A stretch of 64,000 bases of DNA, from assembly GCA_910575255.1 (NCBI GenBank), contig CAJTEM010000008.1, positions 104,841 through 168,840 on the forward strand, given 5' to 3'. This document shows, in pieces, positions 49,419-56,704 of this stretch. A program made the translations under genes and the position numbers. Source of the stretch: Lachnospiraceae bacterium (GTDB taxonomy: Bacteria; Bacillota; Clostridia; Lachnospirales; Lachnospiraceae). Under the pieces are notes generated by a model that searched no databases, had not been told where the DNA came from, and saw nothing but the letters and a program-made list of their open reading frames with translations. Numbering within the stretch: the first letter of the stretch is position 1; every line of letters starts with the position of its first letter.

Positions 49419-49448
49419 ATTATAGTGGGGGATAAAGAAAAAAGTCAA
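49419..49448 (-). promoter_or_regulatory. Promoter of sleB
   Basis: On the minus strand TTGACT (49443-49448), an 18-bp spacer, TATAAT (49419-49424), 119 bp ahead of the start codon. It looks like a vegetative sigma-A promoter, not a sporulation sigma-G one. The 160 bp to its right (to 49610) are AT-rich and contain no gene. Confidence 0.75.
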
Positions 49449-49610
49449 TAGTTTTTTAATATTTTTGTCACAATTGACATGCTGTTTTTCTGGAAATTTC
49501 TATTTTTATTGATTTTATCCAAATAACAGTCTTAAATATCTTTATTTTCTATTTATATTTCCCTTTCCTATATTACGATTTTATTACATTTTTGTTAAAT
49601 GTAACGGCAC

Positions 49611-49643
49611 AAAAAAAGAGACGAATTTTGCCGTCTCCTTTTT
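49611..49643 (-). terminator. Intrinsic terminator after the YbaK-like gene
   Basis: On the minus strand GGAGACGGCAAAATTCGTCTC (stem GAGACG/CGTCTC) followed by T7, starting eight bp past the stop codon. Confidence 0.85.
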
Positions 49644-49650
49644 ATGTCAA

Positions 49651-50133
49651 CTACACCAAAGAACAGAATTTCCCGCTCACGTATTGCCGCAATGTTTCCG
49701 GATTCACGATAATCTGTGCTCCCCGCACTCCGGCGCTGACAGCGATCTCTTCAAAAAGCATTGCTGTTTCTTCTATATAAACAGGAAACCTTTTTTTCAT
49801 GCCAACCGGAGAACATCCGCCGCGGATATAACCGGTCACAGGCAGAAGCTCCTTCATCGGCAGCATCTCCACCTTCTTGTCACCCGCCGCTTTTGCTGCC
49901 TTACGCAGATCCAGTTCCTCCGCCACCGGGATACAGCACACCAGAAAACCGGTTCGTTCCCCCTTAAGTACCAGCGTCTTAAAACAGCTGTCCGGATCTT
50001 GCCCCAGCTGTGCCGCCACATGGACACCGGACAGATCCTGTTCATCCACCTCATAGAACGCTGTCCGGTAAACGATCCCGGCCGCGTCCAAAAGCCGCAT
50101 CACATTTGTCTTTTCCTTTTTCTGCTCCTTCAT
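49651..50133 (-). CDS. ybaK: Cys-tRNA(Pro)/aminoacyl-tRNA deacylase, YbaK type
   Basis: 160-aa trans-editing enzyme that hydrolyses mischarged Cys-tRNA(Pro). Family pattern: TNVMRLLDAAGIVYRTAFYE, AAQLGQDPDSCFKTLVLKGE, LRKAAKAAGDKKVEML, and RGGCSPVGMKKRFPVYIEET with the conserved GGxSPxG. The start at 50133 follows AGGAG; the 31 codons further upstream overlap the dehydratase gene and lack support. Last in the direction of the LeuCD cluster. Confidence 0.92.
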   Translation of the reverse strand: MKEQKKEKTNVMRLLDAAGIVYRTAFYEVDEQDLSGVHVAAQLGQDPDSCFKTLVLKGERTGFLVCCIPVAEELDLRKAAKAAGDKKVEMLPMKELLPVTGYIRGGCSPVGMKKRFPVYIEETAMLFEEIAVSAGVRGAQIIVNPETLRQYVSGKFCSLV

Positions 50134-50189
50134 ACCCTGCTCCTGCTTTTCTGTTCTGCCACGCCTTTCAGACAACACAGCCAGAAACT

Positions 50190-51437
50190 TCAGATCCGGG
50201 CAGTGATCTTTCCGGCTGCGGCGCACGCTGCCGCCACCGCTGGTGACGCCAGATAGATCTCAACCTTCGAGGTTCCCATCCGCCCCAGAAAATTGCGATT
50301 GTTGGTCGCCACCACTCGCTCGCCGTCACAGAGGATTCCCCCGGTACGCCCGCAGCACAGCCCGCAGCCGGGGTGGGTAATGATCGCTCCGGCCTTCAAA
50401 AGCGTCTGCAGCGCTCCACAGGCCAGCGCCTCCTCATACACCTTGCGGCTGGCCGGCGTTACGATCAGCTTCACAAAGGGAGCCACTGTTTTTCCCTCCA
50501 GCACCTTTGCCGCTGCCTGCAGATCCTCCAGCCGCCCGTTGGTACAGGAACCAATAAATACCTGATCAATCACAGTTCCTTCCAGCTCGCTGACTTTGCG
50601 GATCTTATCCACCTGAGAGGGACAGGCCATCACGGGCACAAAATCCTCCGCCTGATAAGTGATCACTTGCAGATAATGAGCATCCTCATCTCCTCTCAGG
50701 CTCTTCTGAAACCCATCCAGCGAGGTTTGGCAATATTTTGCCGTCTTTTCATCCGGCGAAAACAGCGCACATTTGGCACCTGCCTCAATCGCCATATTGG
50801 CAATGGTCATCCGGCTGGCCACGCTCATCTCATCTATCGCTGTCCCGGTAAATTCCAGGGCCCGGTAGGTCGCGCCGTCTGCACCCAGATCTCCGATCAG
50901 CCGCAGAATAACATCCTTAGACATCACAGACTCCGGAAGCGTTCCCTCAATCTCCACCCGGATCGTCTCCGGCACCTTTACCCACAGATTGCCGGTTCCC
51001 AGGATTGCCGCCATCTCCGTATACCCGATTCCGGTAGAGAATGCTCCCACACAGCCGTAGGTCGTGGTATGGCTGTCCGTGCCGAAAACCACGTCTCCCG
51101 GCTTCACATATCCTGCCTCTGTCATCAGCTGATGGCAGATTCCGTCACTGCGGTGCACATGTGTCAATGCGCATTCCTTCACAAAGGCATCTCCCACCCG
51201 GTAATGACGAGTGTCATCCTGCTGGCTGGCCGGCACCAGATGGTCATAGATCAGCACCACCTTATCCGGATCCCACACCTTTGTAAAACCCATTTCATGG
51301 AATTTATCCACAATAAACGGAATCATGATGTCGTCCAGCATCACCCGATCCACATTCACGGTCACAATATCTCCTGGCTTCACGGAGTCAGCTTTACTAT
51401 TGTGTGCTATTATTTTCTCAATTATTGTCTGTCCCAT
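50190..51437 (-). CDS. leuC: Aconitase-family dehydratase large subunit (LeuC type), copy 1
   Basis: 415-aa subunit with a [4Fe-4S] cluster, acting with the small subunit upstream on 3-isopropylmalate or a related hydroxyacid. Cluster cysteines lie in FIGSCTNGRLED and THPGCGLCCGRTGG. The start MGQTIIEKIIAHNSKADSVK follows GGGAG; the ORF extends 15 codons upstream without support. Members of this prokaryotic branch (about 415-420 aa) include IPM isomerase, homoaconitase and dimethylmalate dehydratase, which cannot be told apart by eye. A second LeuCD pair lies just upstream. Confidence 0.88.
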   Translation of the reverse strand: MGQTIIEKIIAHNSKADSVKPGDIVTVNVDRVMLDDIMIPFIVDKFHEMGFTKVWDPDKVVLIYDHLVPASQQDDTRHYRVGDAFVKECALTHVHRSDGICHQLMTEAGYVKPGDVVFGTDSHTTTYGCVGAFSTGIGYTEMAAILGTGNLWVKVPETIRVEIEGTLPESVMSKDVILRLIGDLGADGATYRALEFTGTAIDEMSVASRMTIANMAIEAGAKCALFSPDEKTAKYCQTSLDGFQKSLRGDEDAHYLQVITYQAEDFVPVMACPSQVDKIRKVSELEGTVIDQVFIGSCTNGRLEDLQAAAKVLEGKTVAPFVKLIVTPASRKVYEEALACGALQTLLKAGAIITHPGCGLCCGRTGGILCDGERVVATNNRNFLGRMGTSKVEIYLASPAVAAACAAAGKITARI

Positions 51438-51468
51438 TCTCCCGTATCCTCCTGGCAACTGATAGCTC

Positions 51469-51960
51469 TCACCCGATCCCATTGCGCCGGCGCATGGCCT
51501 TCACCAGACCGCCGGCATTGATAATCTCTACCAGATTCTCCGGCAGCGACGCGATCGGATAGCGCTTTCCCTGATAGTCCACATCCTGGTTCACCGTGAC
51601 GGCAATCGTATCCCCTTCCTTCATATCATCATACAGATCCGGCTGCTCAATCAGCAGAAGGCCATTGTTGATGGCATTGCGGAAAAAAATCCGCGCAAAG
51701 GATTTGGCAATCACACAGCGGATTCCCAGCGCCTTTATCACCTCCGGAGCCTGCTCTCTCGAGGATCCGCATCCGAAATTCTTACCTGCCACAAGAATAT
51801 CTCCCGGTCGGATCTGTGCCGCCAGTTCCGGACGCAATGGGGAGAATCCATACTGCTTCATCTCTTCGATCGTTTTCAGAGCCAGATATTCGGTGGGGAT
51901 AATGATATCTGTATCAATATCATCGCCAAGCGTCCAGACCCTGCCTGTAAACTGTTCCAT
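51469..51960 (-). CDS. leuD: Aconitase-family dehydratase small subunit (LeuD type), copy 1
   Basis: 163-aa swivel-domain subunit. Motifs: WTLGDDIDTDIIIPTEYLAL, then GKNFGCGSSREQAPEVIKAL and AKSFARIFFRNAINNG. The specificity loop after YL is ALKT. Two starts are possible; the Met at 51960 has GAGG six bases ahead, the one at 51972 has GGAAAGGA closer. Followed by its large subunit after 31 bp. Confidence 0.88.
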   Translation of the reverse strand: MEQFTGRVWTLGDDIDTDIIIPTEYLALKTIEEMKQYGFSPLRPELAAQIRPGDILVAGKNFGCGSSREQAPEVIKALGIRCVIAKSFARIFFRNAINNGLLLIEQPDLYDDMKEGDTIAVTVNQDVDYQGKRYPIASLPENLVEIINAGGLVKAMRRRNGIG

Positions 51961-52044
51961 ATTAATCCTCATTTCCTTTCCGGAATATCGGTAGCCGCCT
52001 AAGGCCACCAGCCTTTCCCATCACTTCTCCGGGCAAATCTGCAT

Positions 52045-53295
52045 TTACAGCATATCCGCTGTGCAGATCTCTCCTTTGACTGCCGAAGCCGCCACGGTTG
52101 CCGCTGACCCTAAGTACACCTTTGAGGAAGGGTGTCCTGCCCTGCCCTTAAAATTCCTCGTGCCAGTGCTGATCAAAACTTCATTCTCCCCGATCACACC
52201 CTGACAGCTGCCCCAACAGACACTGCAGTTCGGATTCATAACGATCGCACCGCTTTCCATAAAGATCTGAATCAACCCTTCCTCCATGGCCTGCAGATAG
52301 ACCTCCCGGCTGGCCGGCACCACCAGGAAGCGCACATGCTCTGCCACTTTCCGGCCCTTTAAAATCGCCGCTCCTACCCGCAGCTCATCGATCCGCCCGT
52401 TATTGCAGGATCCCAGAAATGCCTCGTCGATGTGCACGCCGCACACTTCGGATGCCGGCACTACTGCATCCACAAAATCCGGCTTTGCCGCCACCGGAAC
52501 AATCTTCGAAAGATCAAAGGTATACTCCCTGGCATAGATGGCATCCGGATCGCTGTGAAATACCGCTTTCGGCTTACGTCCCCGCGCCCGCAGATATTCC
52601 AGGGCGATCTCGTCCGCCTCAAAAATGGCAGTCTTTGCCCCGGCCTCCACGGCCAGGTTGCACAGCACCATCCGGTCATTGACACTGAGCGTCTTTGCTC
52701 CCTCACCGTCAAACTCCATTACCTGATAATTGACCCCATTCGCCCCGATCTCTCCGATGATCGTCAGCATCAGATCCCGGGGGTAGACTCCCTCCGGCAA
52801 TCTGCCGGCCAGATGGAATCTGACGGTCTCCGGCACCAGCACCCAGGAGGTCCCGGTCACCATACCGTACAGAAGATCCGTACAGCCCACACCGGTTCCG
52901 AAGGCTCCCAGAGCGCCATAAGTACAGGTGTGGCTGTCCGCGCCAAAAATCAGCTCTCCAGGGCACACATAATGTTCCATCATAATCTGATGGCATACCC
53001 CTTTTCCTTCCCAGAAATCAATCCCATGCTCTCTGGCAAAGTCCCGCATCTTCTTCTGAGAGCCTGCCGTCTTGGCACTGTCCGAGGGCACATTGTGATC
53101 CACAATGAACACCATCTTCTTCACATCCGCGATCTGCGGGTTCTTCAGCTTGTTGTAATACATATCCACGGTCAGATGTGTGGTCCCGTCATTGCTCATC
53201 ATCCGATCCAGATTCACTGTATGGATATCTCCCGCACGGACCGAATCCACCCCGGCAGCCCGTGCGATGATCTTCTCCGCAATCGTCATTCCCAT
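52045..53295 (-). CDS. Aconitase-family dehydratase large subunit (LeuC type), copy 2
   Basis: 416-aa paralogue of the LeuC at 50190. Motifs: GMTIAEKIIARAAGVDSVRA, GSCNNGRIDELRVG and NPNCSVCWGSCQG for the Fe-S cluster. Sequence differs widely from copy 1 (for example CWGSC against CCGRT), so they are old paralogues with likely different substrates. The start at 53295 follows AGGAGG; the frame stays open into the repeat element at 53315-53366. Probably 3-isopropylmalate dehydratase or a homoaconitate hydratase-like enzyme. Confidence 0.88.
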   Translation of the reverse strand: MGMTIAEKIIARAAGVDSVRAGDIHTVNLDRMMSNDGTTHLTVDMYYNKLKNPQIADVKKMVFIVDHNVPSDSAKTAGSQKKMRDFAREHGIDFWEGKGVCHQIMMEHYVCPGELIFGADSHTCTYGALGAFGTGVGCTDLLYGMVTGTSWVLVPETVRFHLAGRLPEGVYPRDLMLTIIGEIGANGVNYQVMEFDGEGAKTLSVNDRMVLCNLAVEAGAKTAIFEADEIALEYLRARGRKPKAVFHSDPDAIYAREYTFDLSKIVPVAAKPDFVDAVVPASEVCGVHIDEAFLGSCNNGRIDELRVGAAILKGRKVAEHVRFLVVPASREVYLQAMEEGLIQIFMESGAIVMNPNCSVCWGSCQGVIGENEVLISTGTRNFKGRAGHPSSKVYLGSAATVAASAVKGEICTADML

Positions 53296-53314
53296 TCCTA
53301 CACCTCCTGATATT

Positions 53315-53366
53315 ATAAGGTAGCGCCCCCTCACGTCCGTTCGGCGGCATGTCGCCGGAAGGTATC
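53315..53366 (-). repeat. Remnant of the MRS-F tiny-ORF repeat
   Basis: Matches the elements at 21209-21283 and 23653-23745, including GACATGCCGCCGAACGG and GTGAGGGGGC. The in-frame start Met is missing, but the reading frame D-M-P-P-N-G-x-E-G-A-L is kept. It sits between the small and large dehydratase subunits. Confidence 0.7.
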
Positions 53367-53846
53367 CTAAAAATCCGACCTCCTGTTCAACGATGCAATC
53401 AGGCCGCCCTGATTTAAGATCTGCTGCATGTATTCCGGCAGCTTCGTACAGGGGAACTCTCTTCCCCCGCTTTTAGCGATCCCCTCCGTCAGGGAAAGCT
53501 CCATCTCCTCACCATCCTGTACCGCTTCCGGCAATTCCTTGCACACGATCACCGGCAGTCCGATATTGATAGCATTGCGGTAGAAGATCCGGGCAAAGGA
53601 TTTCGCCACCACGGCCTGCACTCCCAATGCCTTGAGTACGGCAGGCGCCTGTTCCCTGGACGAACCACAGCCGAAATTCTCCCCTCCCACCACATAGTCT
53701 CCCGGCTTTACCCTGGCCGGAAATTCCGGATCCAGAGATTCAAATGTATGTACCTTCATCTCGTCAATCGTCGGCAGTAACAGATACTGCGACGCGATAA
53801 TCTGATCCGTATCCAAATCATTATGAAACTTAAAAATCTTTCCCAC
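53367..53846 (-). CDS. Aconitase-family dehydratase small subunit (LeuD type), copy 2
   Basis: 159-aa swivel-domain subunit: MGKIFKFHNDLDTDQIIASQ, loop YLLLPT, then GENFGCGSSREQAPAVLKAL and AKSFARIFYRNAINIG. Partner of the large subunit 71 bp downstream. First gene of the four-gene dehydratase cluster; a promoter with -10 TATAAT lies about 66 bp upstream. No leuA or leuB is in the window. Confidence 0.88.
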   Translation of the reverse strand: MGKIFKFHNDLDTDQIIASQYLLLPTIDEMKVHTFESLDPEFPARVKPGDYVVGGENFGCGSSREQAPAVLKALGVQAVVAKSFARIFYRNAINIGLPVIVCKELPEAVQDGEEMELSLTEGIAKSGGREFPCTKLPEYMQQILNQGGLIASLNRRSDF

Positions 53847-53911
53847 GGATATCCCTCCTCCTGTATGATCTGCTTTGCTGAGTCAGCTTCCTCTCCGCTT
53901 CCGTCGGTGAC

Positions 53912-53941
53912 ATTATATCATTTCCCCTCTCAGAATGACAA
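53912..53941 (-). promoter_or_regulatory. Promoter of the dehydratase cluster
   Basis: On the minus strand TTGTCA (53936-53941), an 18-bp spacer, TATAAT (53912-53917). The leader (about 60 nt) is too short for a T-box. Confidence 0.75.
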
Positions 53942-53980
53942 TACATAATGCTCATATTTCTCATAACGGCGGGTTATAGG

Positions 53981-54269
53981 GTTATTGTTCACACCCAATG
54001 TCAGTTAGTTAAACTGTTCCAAAAGGTACGCCAGGGAAACGGGGAGAGCAGCCATCGAAAAGGATCTGCGGATTTTTCCGGTTTCGAGATTAAGAATTCC
54101 TAAAATCCCCGAGTTTTACTAAGAACGAAACGCAAAACTCAGGAATTTAAGGACTTCTAAATCTCTGCAAAGTCAAAATCCGCAGACCCTTTTCGATGGC
54201 TGCTCTCCCCGTTTCCCTGACTGTGTTTCGCGATTTCTTAACTTACTGACATTGCCAGTGAACAGTAAC
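53981..54269. repeat. Long hairpin repeat, copy 4 (reverse core orientation)
   Basis: 289 bp bounded by GTTATTGTTCACACCCAATG and CAGTGAACAGTAAC. The arms begin GGGAAACGGGGAGAGCAGCC and are matched at the other end with a single A/G difference. The core is in the opposite orientation to copies 2, 3 and 5, and the inner CTGTCTGAG hairpin is missing. The end motif GGCGTACCTTTTGG (reverse complement) lies at 54019-54032. It sits between two divergent promoters. Confidence 0.88.
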
Positions 54270-54306
54270 GAAGGGAGACGCACCATGAAAAGTATCCCGG
54301 ACAGGA

Positions 54307-54335
54307 TTGACAATAAATTTTATCAATAGTAGAAT
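54307..54335 (+). promoter_or_regulatory. Promoter of fourth MATE gene
   Basis: TTGACA (54307-54312), a 17-bp spacer, TAGAAT (54330-54335), 49 bp ahead of the chosen start codon at 54385. It supports that start over earlier Met codons of the same frame. A 14-codon ORF with a GGGAG site (54284-54328) overlaps the promoter; it is probably chance. Confidence 0.8.
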
Positions 54336-54384
54336 GATATGGTGTCTGCAACAGATGCAAATTTACTCCCGAAAGGAAAGGAAT

Positions 54385-55755
54385 ATGTCAGAAAACACCA
54401 GAAAACCAGAACCAAACAAGATGGGAACCATGCCGATCCGGCCTCTTTTGCTTACCATGTCTCTTCCGATGATACTTTCTATGCTTGTCCAGGCGATGTA
54501 CAATATTATTGACAGCGTATTTGTTGCCCGGCTCGGAGAAAAAGCCCTGACTGCTGTTTCCATGGCCTTTCCGATCCAGAACCTGATGATTGCCGTCTCC
54601 GCCGGAACCTGTGTGGGCGTTAACGCTCTTTTATCCCGCTCTCTGGGAGAGCAGAGTCAGGATAATGCCCAGAAGGCGGCTGTCAATGGCATTTTTCTTG
54701 CCCTTGCCGGCGCGCTTTGCTTCGCATTGTTCGGCATTTTCGGTGCGCGGTTTTACTTCTCCAGCCAGACAAAGGATGCGGATATCATTCGCTATGGCGT
54801 ACAATATCTGTCGATCTGCCTGATCTTCTCCTTTGGTATCTTCCTGGAGATGGTGTTCGAGCGTATCCTGCAATCCACCGGCCGTACGATTTATAATATG
54901 TATTCCCAGGGAGCCGGCGCCGTCGCCAATATCATTCTGGATCCCATTATGATCTTCGGCCTCTTCGGCTTTCCGGCTCTGGGAATCAGCGGCGCTGCCA
55001 TCGCAACCGTAGCCGGGCAGATTCTGGCTATGATCCTGTCACTGCTTTTCAATATCAGAAAGAATACCGATGTCAGCATCAGCATGAAGGGCTTTTCCCC
55101 GGATCTTCCCACCATCCGGATCATCTACGAGGTCGGCGTTCCTTCTATTATTATGCAGTCCATCAGCTCCGTGATGACTTATTTTCTGAATCTGATTCTG
55201 ATCGGCTTTTCGGCAACAGCCGTAACCGTGCTGGGAGTCTATTTTAAGCTGCAGAGCTTTATCTTTATGCCGATTTTCGGGCTGAACAACGGCATGATTC
55301 CCATCATTGCTTTCAATTATGGCGCCCGTGATAAAAAAAGGATCATGGATACTGCCAAATTCAGCATTTTCATCGCTGTAGCCATTATGCTGACCGGCTT
55401 TCTCATCTTTCAGTTCTTCACAGCCCAGATGCTGCTGATGTTCAATGCCTCAGAGCAGATGCTGAAAATCGGTGTTCCCGCGCTGCGGATTATCAGCCTG
55501 AGCTTTCTGTTCGCCGGCTACTGTATCATCGTCGGCTCGGTATTCCAGGCTCTGGGCAACGGAGTCTACAGCCTGATCACCTCTGTCGTCAGGCAGCTGT
55601 TGTGCCTGCTGCCGCTGGCTTATCTGTTCGCTAAGTTGTTCGGCCTGCATGCGGTCTGGTATTCCTTCCCGCTGGCGGAGATCATCTCTGTAGCCATGAC
55701 GACCATACTGTTTATCCGGATTTATCGGAAAAAAATCCGTGACCTTACTCCGTAA
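54385..55755 (+). CDS. MATE-family efflux transporter
   Basis: 456-aa exporter. Hallmarks are RPLLLTMSLPMILSMLVQAM followed by YNIIDSVFVARLGEKALTAV, and the second-half YEVGVPSIIMQSISSVMTYF. About 12 membrane segments. AAAGGAAAGG precedes the ATG. It has its own promoter and a 49-bp leader. The last 11 bp overlap the convergent cyclase gene. Closest by its N-terminal pattern to the NorM/DinF-like MATE proteins common in Lachnospiraceae. Confidence 0.9.
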   Translation: MSENTRKPEPNKMGTMPIRPLLLTMSLPMILSMLVQAMYNIIDSVFVARLGEKALTAVSMAFPIQNLMIAVSAGTCVGVNALLSRSLGEQSQDNAQKAAVNGIFLALAGALCFALFGIFGARFYFSSQTKDADIIRYGVQYLSICLIFSFGIFLEMVFERILQSTGRTIYNMYSQGAGAVANIILDPIMIFGLFGFPALGISGAAIATVAGQILAMILSLLFNIRKNTDVSISMKGFSPDLPTIRIIYEVGVPSIIMQSISSVMTYFLNLILIGFSATAVTVLGVYFKLQSFIFMPIFGLNNGMIPIIAFNYGARDKKRIMDTAKFSIFIAVAIMLTGFLIFQFFTAQMLLMFNASEQMLKIGVPALRIISLSFLFAGYCIIVGSVFQALGNGVYSLITSVVRQLLCLLPLAYLFAKLFGLHAVWYSFPLAEIISVAMTTILFIRIYRKKIRDLTP

Positions 55756-56497
55756 TTGCCCACACCCGGGCCGGAAGTCCGGTGGCTCCCTCAATCCTTG
55801 GATAGGATACGAAAATCACTGCCCCTGCCGCGGCCACCTGATCCAGATTGGTAAGGACCTCTACCTGAAGCTTTCCCTTGTTCAGCACATACCGCTCACA
55901 GGCCAGATCTCCTGCTGCCGCGGCCTCCACAGAGGCGTCCGTATCAAGAGCCTCGTGCCCGTTGGCAGCAGCGCTGCGCTCCTCATAGATATATTTCAAC
56001 GCCTCCATGGACCATCCGGGGAAATTCTCCCCTCCCTTATCGTCCGTCCCGGAGAGGGCATCCATATCCGGCCACCGCTTTGACCAGTCTGTGCGGAGAG
56101 CTACAAAGGCCCCGTCCGGAATCGCACCGTATCTGGCCTCATACTCCCGGATATCCTCTGCCGTGACCACGTAGGTGGGATTCTCCTTCACCTTCTCTGA
56201 CACATCCACCACGCACAGGGGAAAGATCAGATCTCTCACACCATAGCTTTCTGACAGTTCCCTCTCTTTCACAAAATGTCCCGGGAAATCAATGTGGGTT
56301 CCGAACTGCCCCGGAAACTTGAAGGTCTGAATCAGACAGTCAAGCATCTCATTTCCCCAATCAAAACAGGTAACTCCCAGCTCCACCGAACCCTCTGGTA
56401 TTCCTGCCCAGTAAGGACTGTCGTTACTCAAGGAATGAGACAGCTCCACCCAGCGATACTTCTTTGCCTCTTTTAATGCTTCCCACAATTTGTACAT
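55745..56497 (-). CDS. Cyclase-family (kynurenine formamidase-like) metal hydrolase
   Basis: 250-aa protein of the cyclase/formamidase family. The metal-binding signature is FGTHIDFPGHFV (family H-x-G-T-H-x-D-x-P-x-H), with WVELSHSLSNDSPYWAGIPE near the start and a second conserved stretch AFVALRTDWSKRW. Related enzymes hydrolyse N-formylkynurenine, isatin or other cyclic amides. Stand-alone gene; the substrate is unknown. It lies convergent to the MATE gene with an 11-bp overlap. Confidence 0.85.
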   Translation of the reverse strand: MYKLWEALKEAKKYRWVELSHSLSNDSPYWAGIPEGSVELGVTCFDWGNEMLDCLIQTFKFPGQFGTHIDFPGHFVKERELSESYGVRDLIFPLCVVDVSEKVKENPTYVVTAEDIREYEARYGAIPDGAFVALRTDWSKRWPDMDALSGTDDKGGENFPGWSMEALKYIYEERSAAANGHEALDTDASVEAAAAGDLACERYVLNKGKLQVEVLTNLDQVAAAGAVIFVSYPRIEGATGLPARVWAITE

Positions 56498-56578
56498 GAA
56501 TAGTTCCCCCTTTGCTTTTCTTTATTCACGCGAGCAATGAGCCAAGTGCCGTGCTTGCACGAGCATTTGGCGAGGGCC

Positions 56579-56674
56579 TGCCCCGCTTTATCGGGCAATG
56601 CCGCGAGGGTCAAAGACCCCGCTGCTCTGCGGCGTTGCAAGTTTGATACCCCGTTGCCTGCAGCGGGGTCTTTG
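56579..56674. repeat. TGCCCCG small hairpin plus long GC-rich inverted repeat
   Basis: TGCCCCGCTTTATCGGGCA at 56579-56597 (also twice at 2509-2551). Then CAAAGACCCCGCTGC (56611-56625) pairs exactly with GCAGCGGGGTCTTTG (56660-56674); a second copy of the ACCCCG stem lies in the loop. Located just past the stop codon of the histidine kinase gene on the minus strand, so it may end that transcript, though a T run is missing. Confidence 0.65.
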
Positions 56675-56704
56675 AATCTGTGAGGATGCAGCTTAGAATA
56701 ATCA

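Noticed and set aside
53847..53911. T-box leader ahead of the LeuCD-type genes
   Set aside because: The leader is only about 60 nt and contains no T-box sequence or terminator. The cysS gene, too, has no room for one.
54284..54328. 14-codon ORF with a GGGAG ribosome site ahead of the fourth MATE gene
   Set aside because: It overlaps the -35 and spacer of the MATE promoter and has no counterpart elsewhere in the window; chance is more likely.
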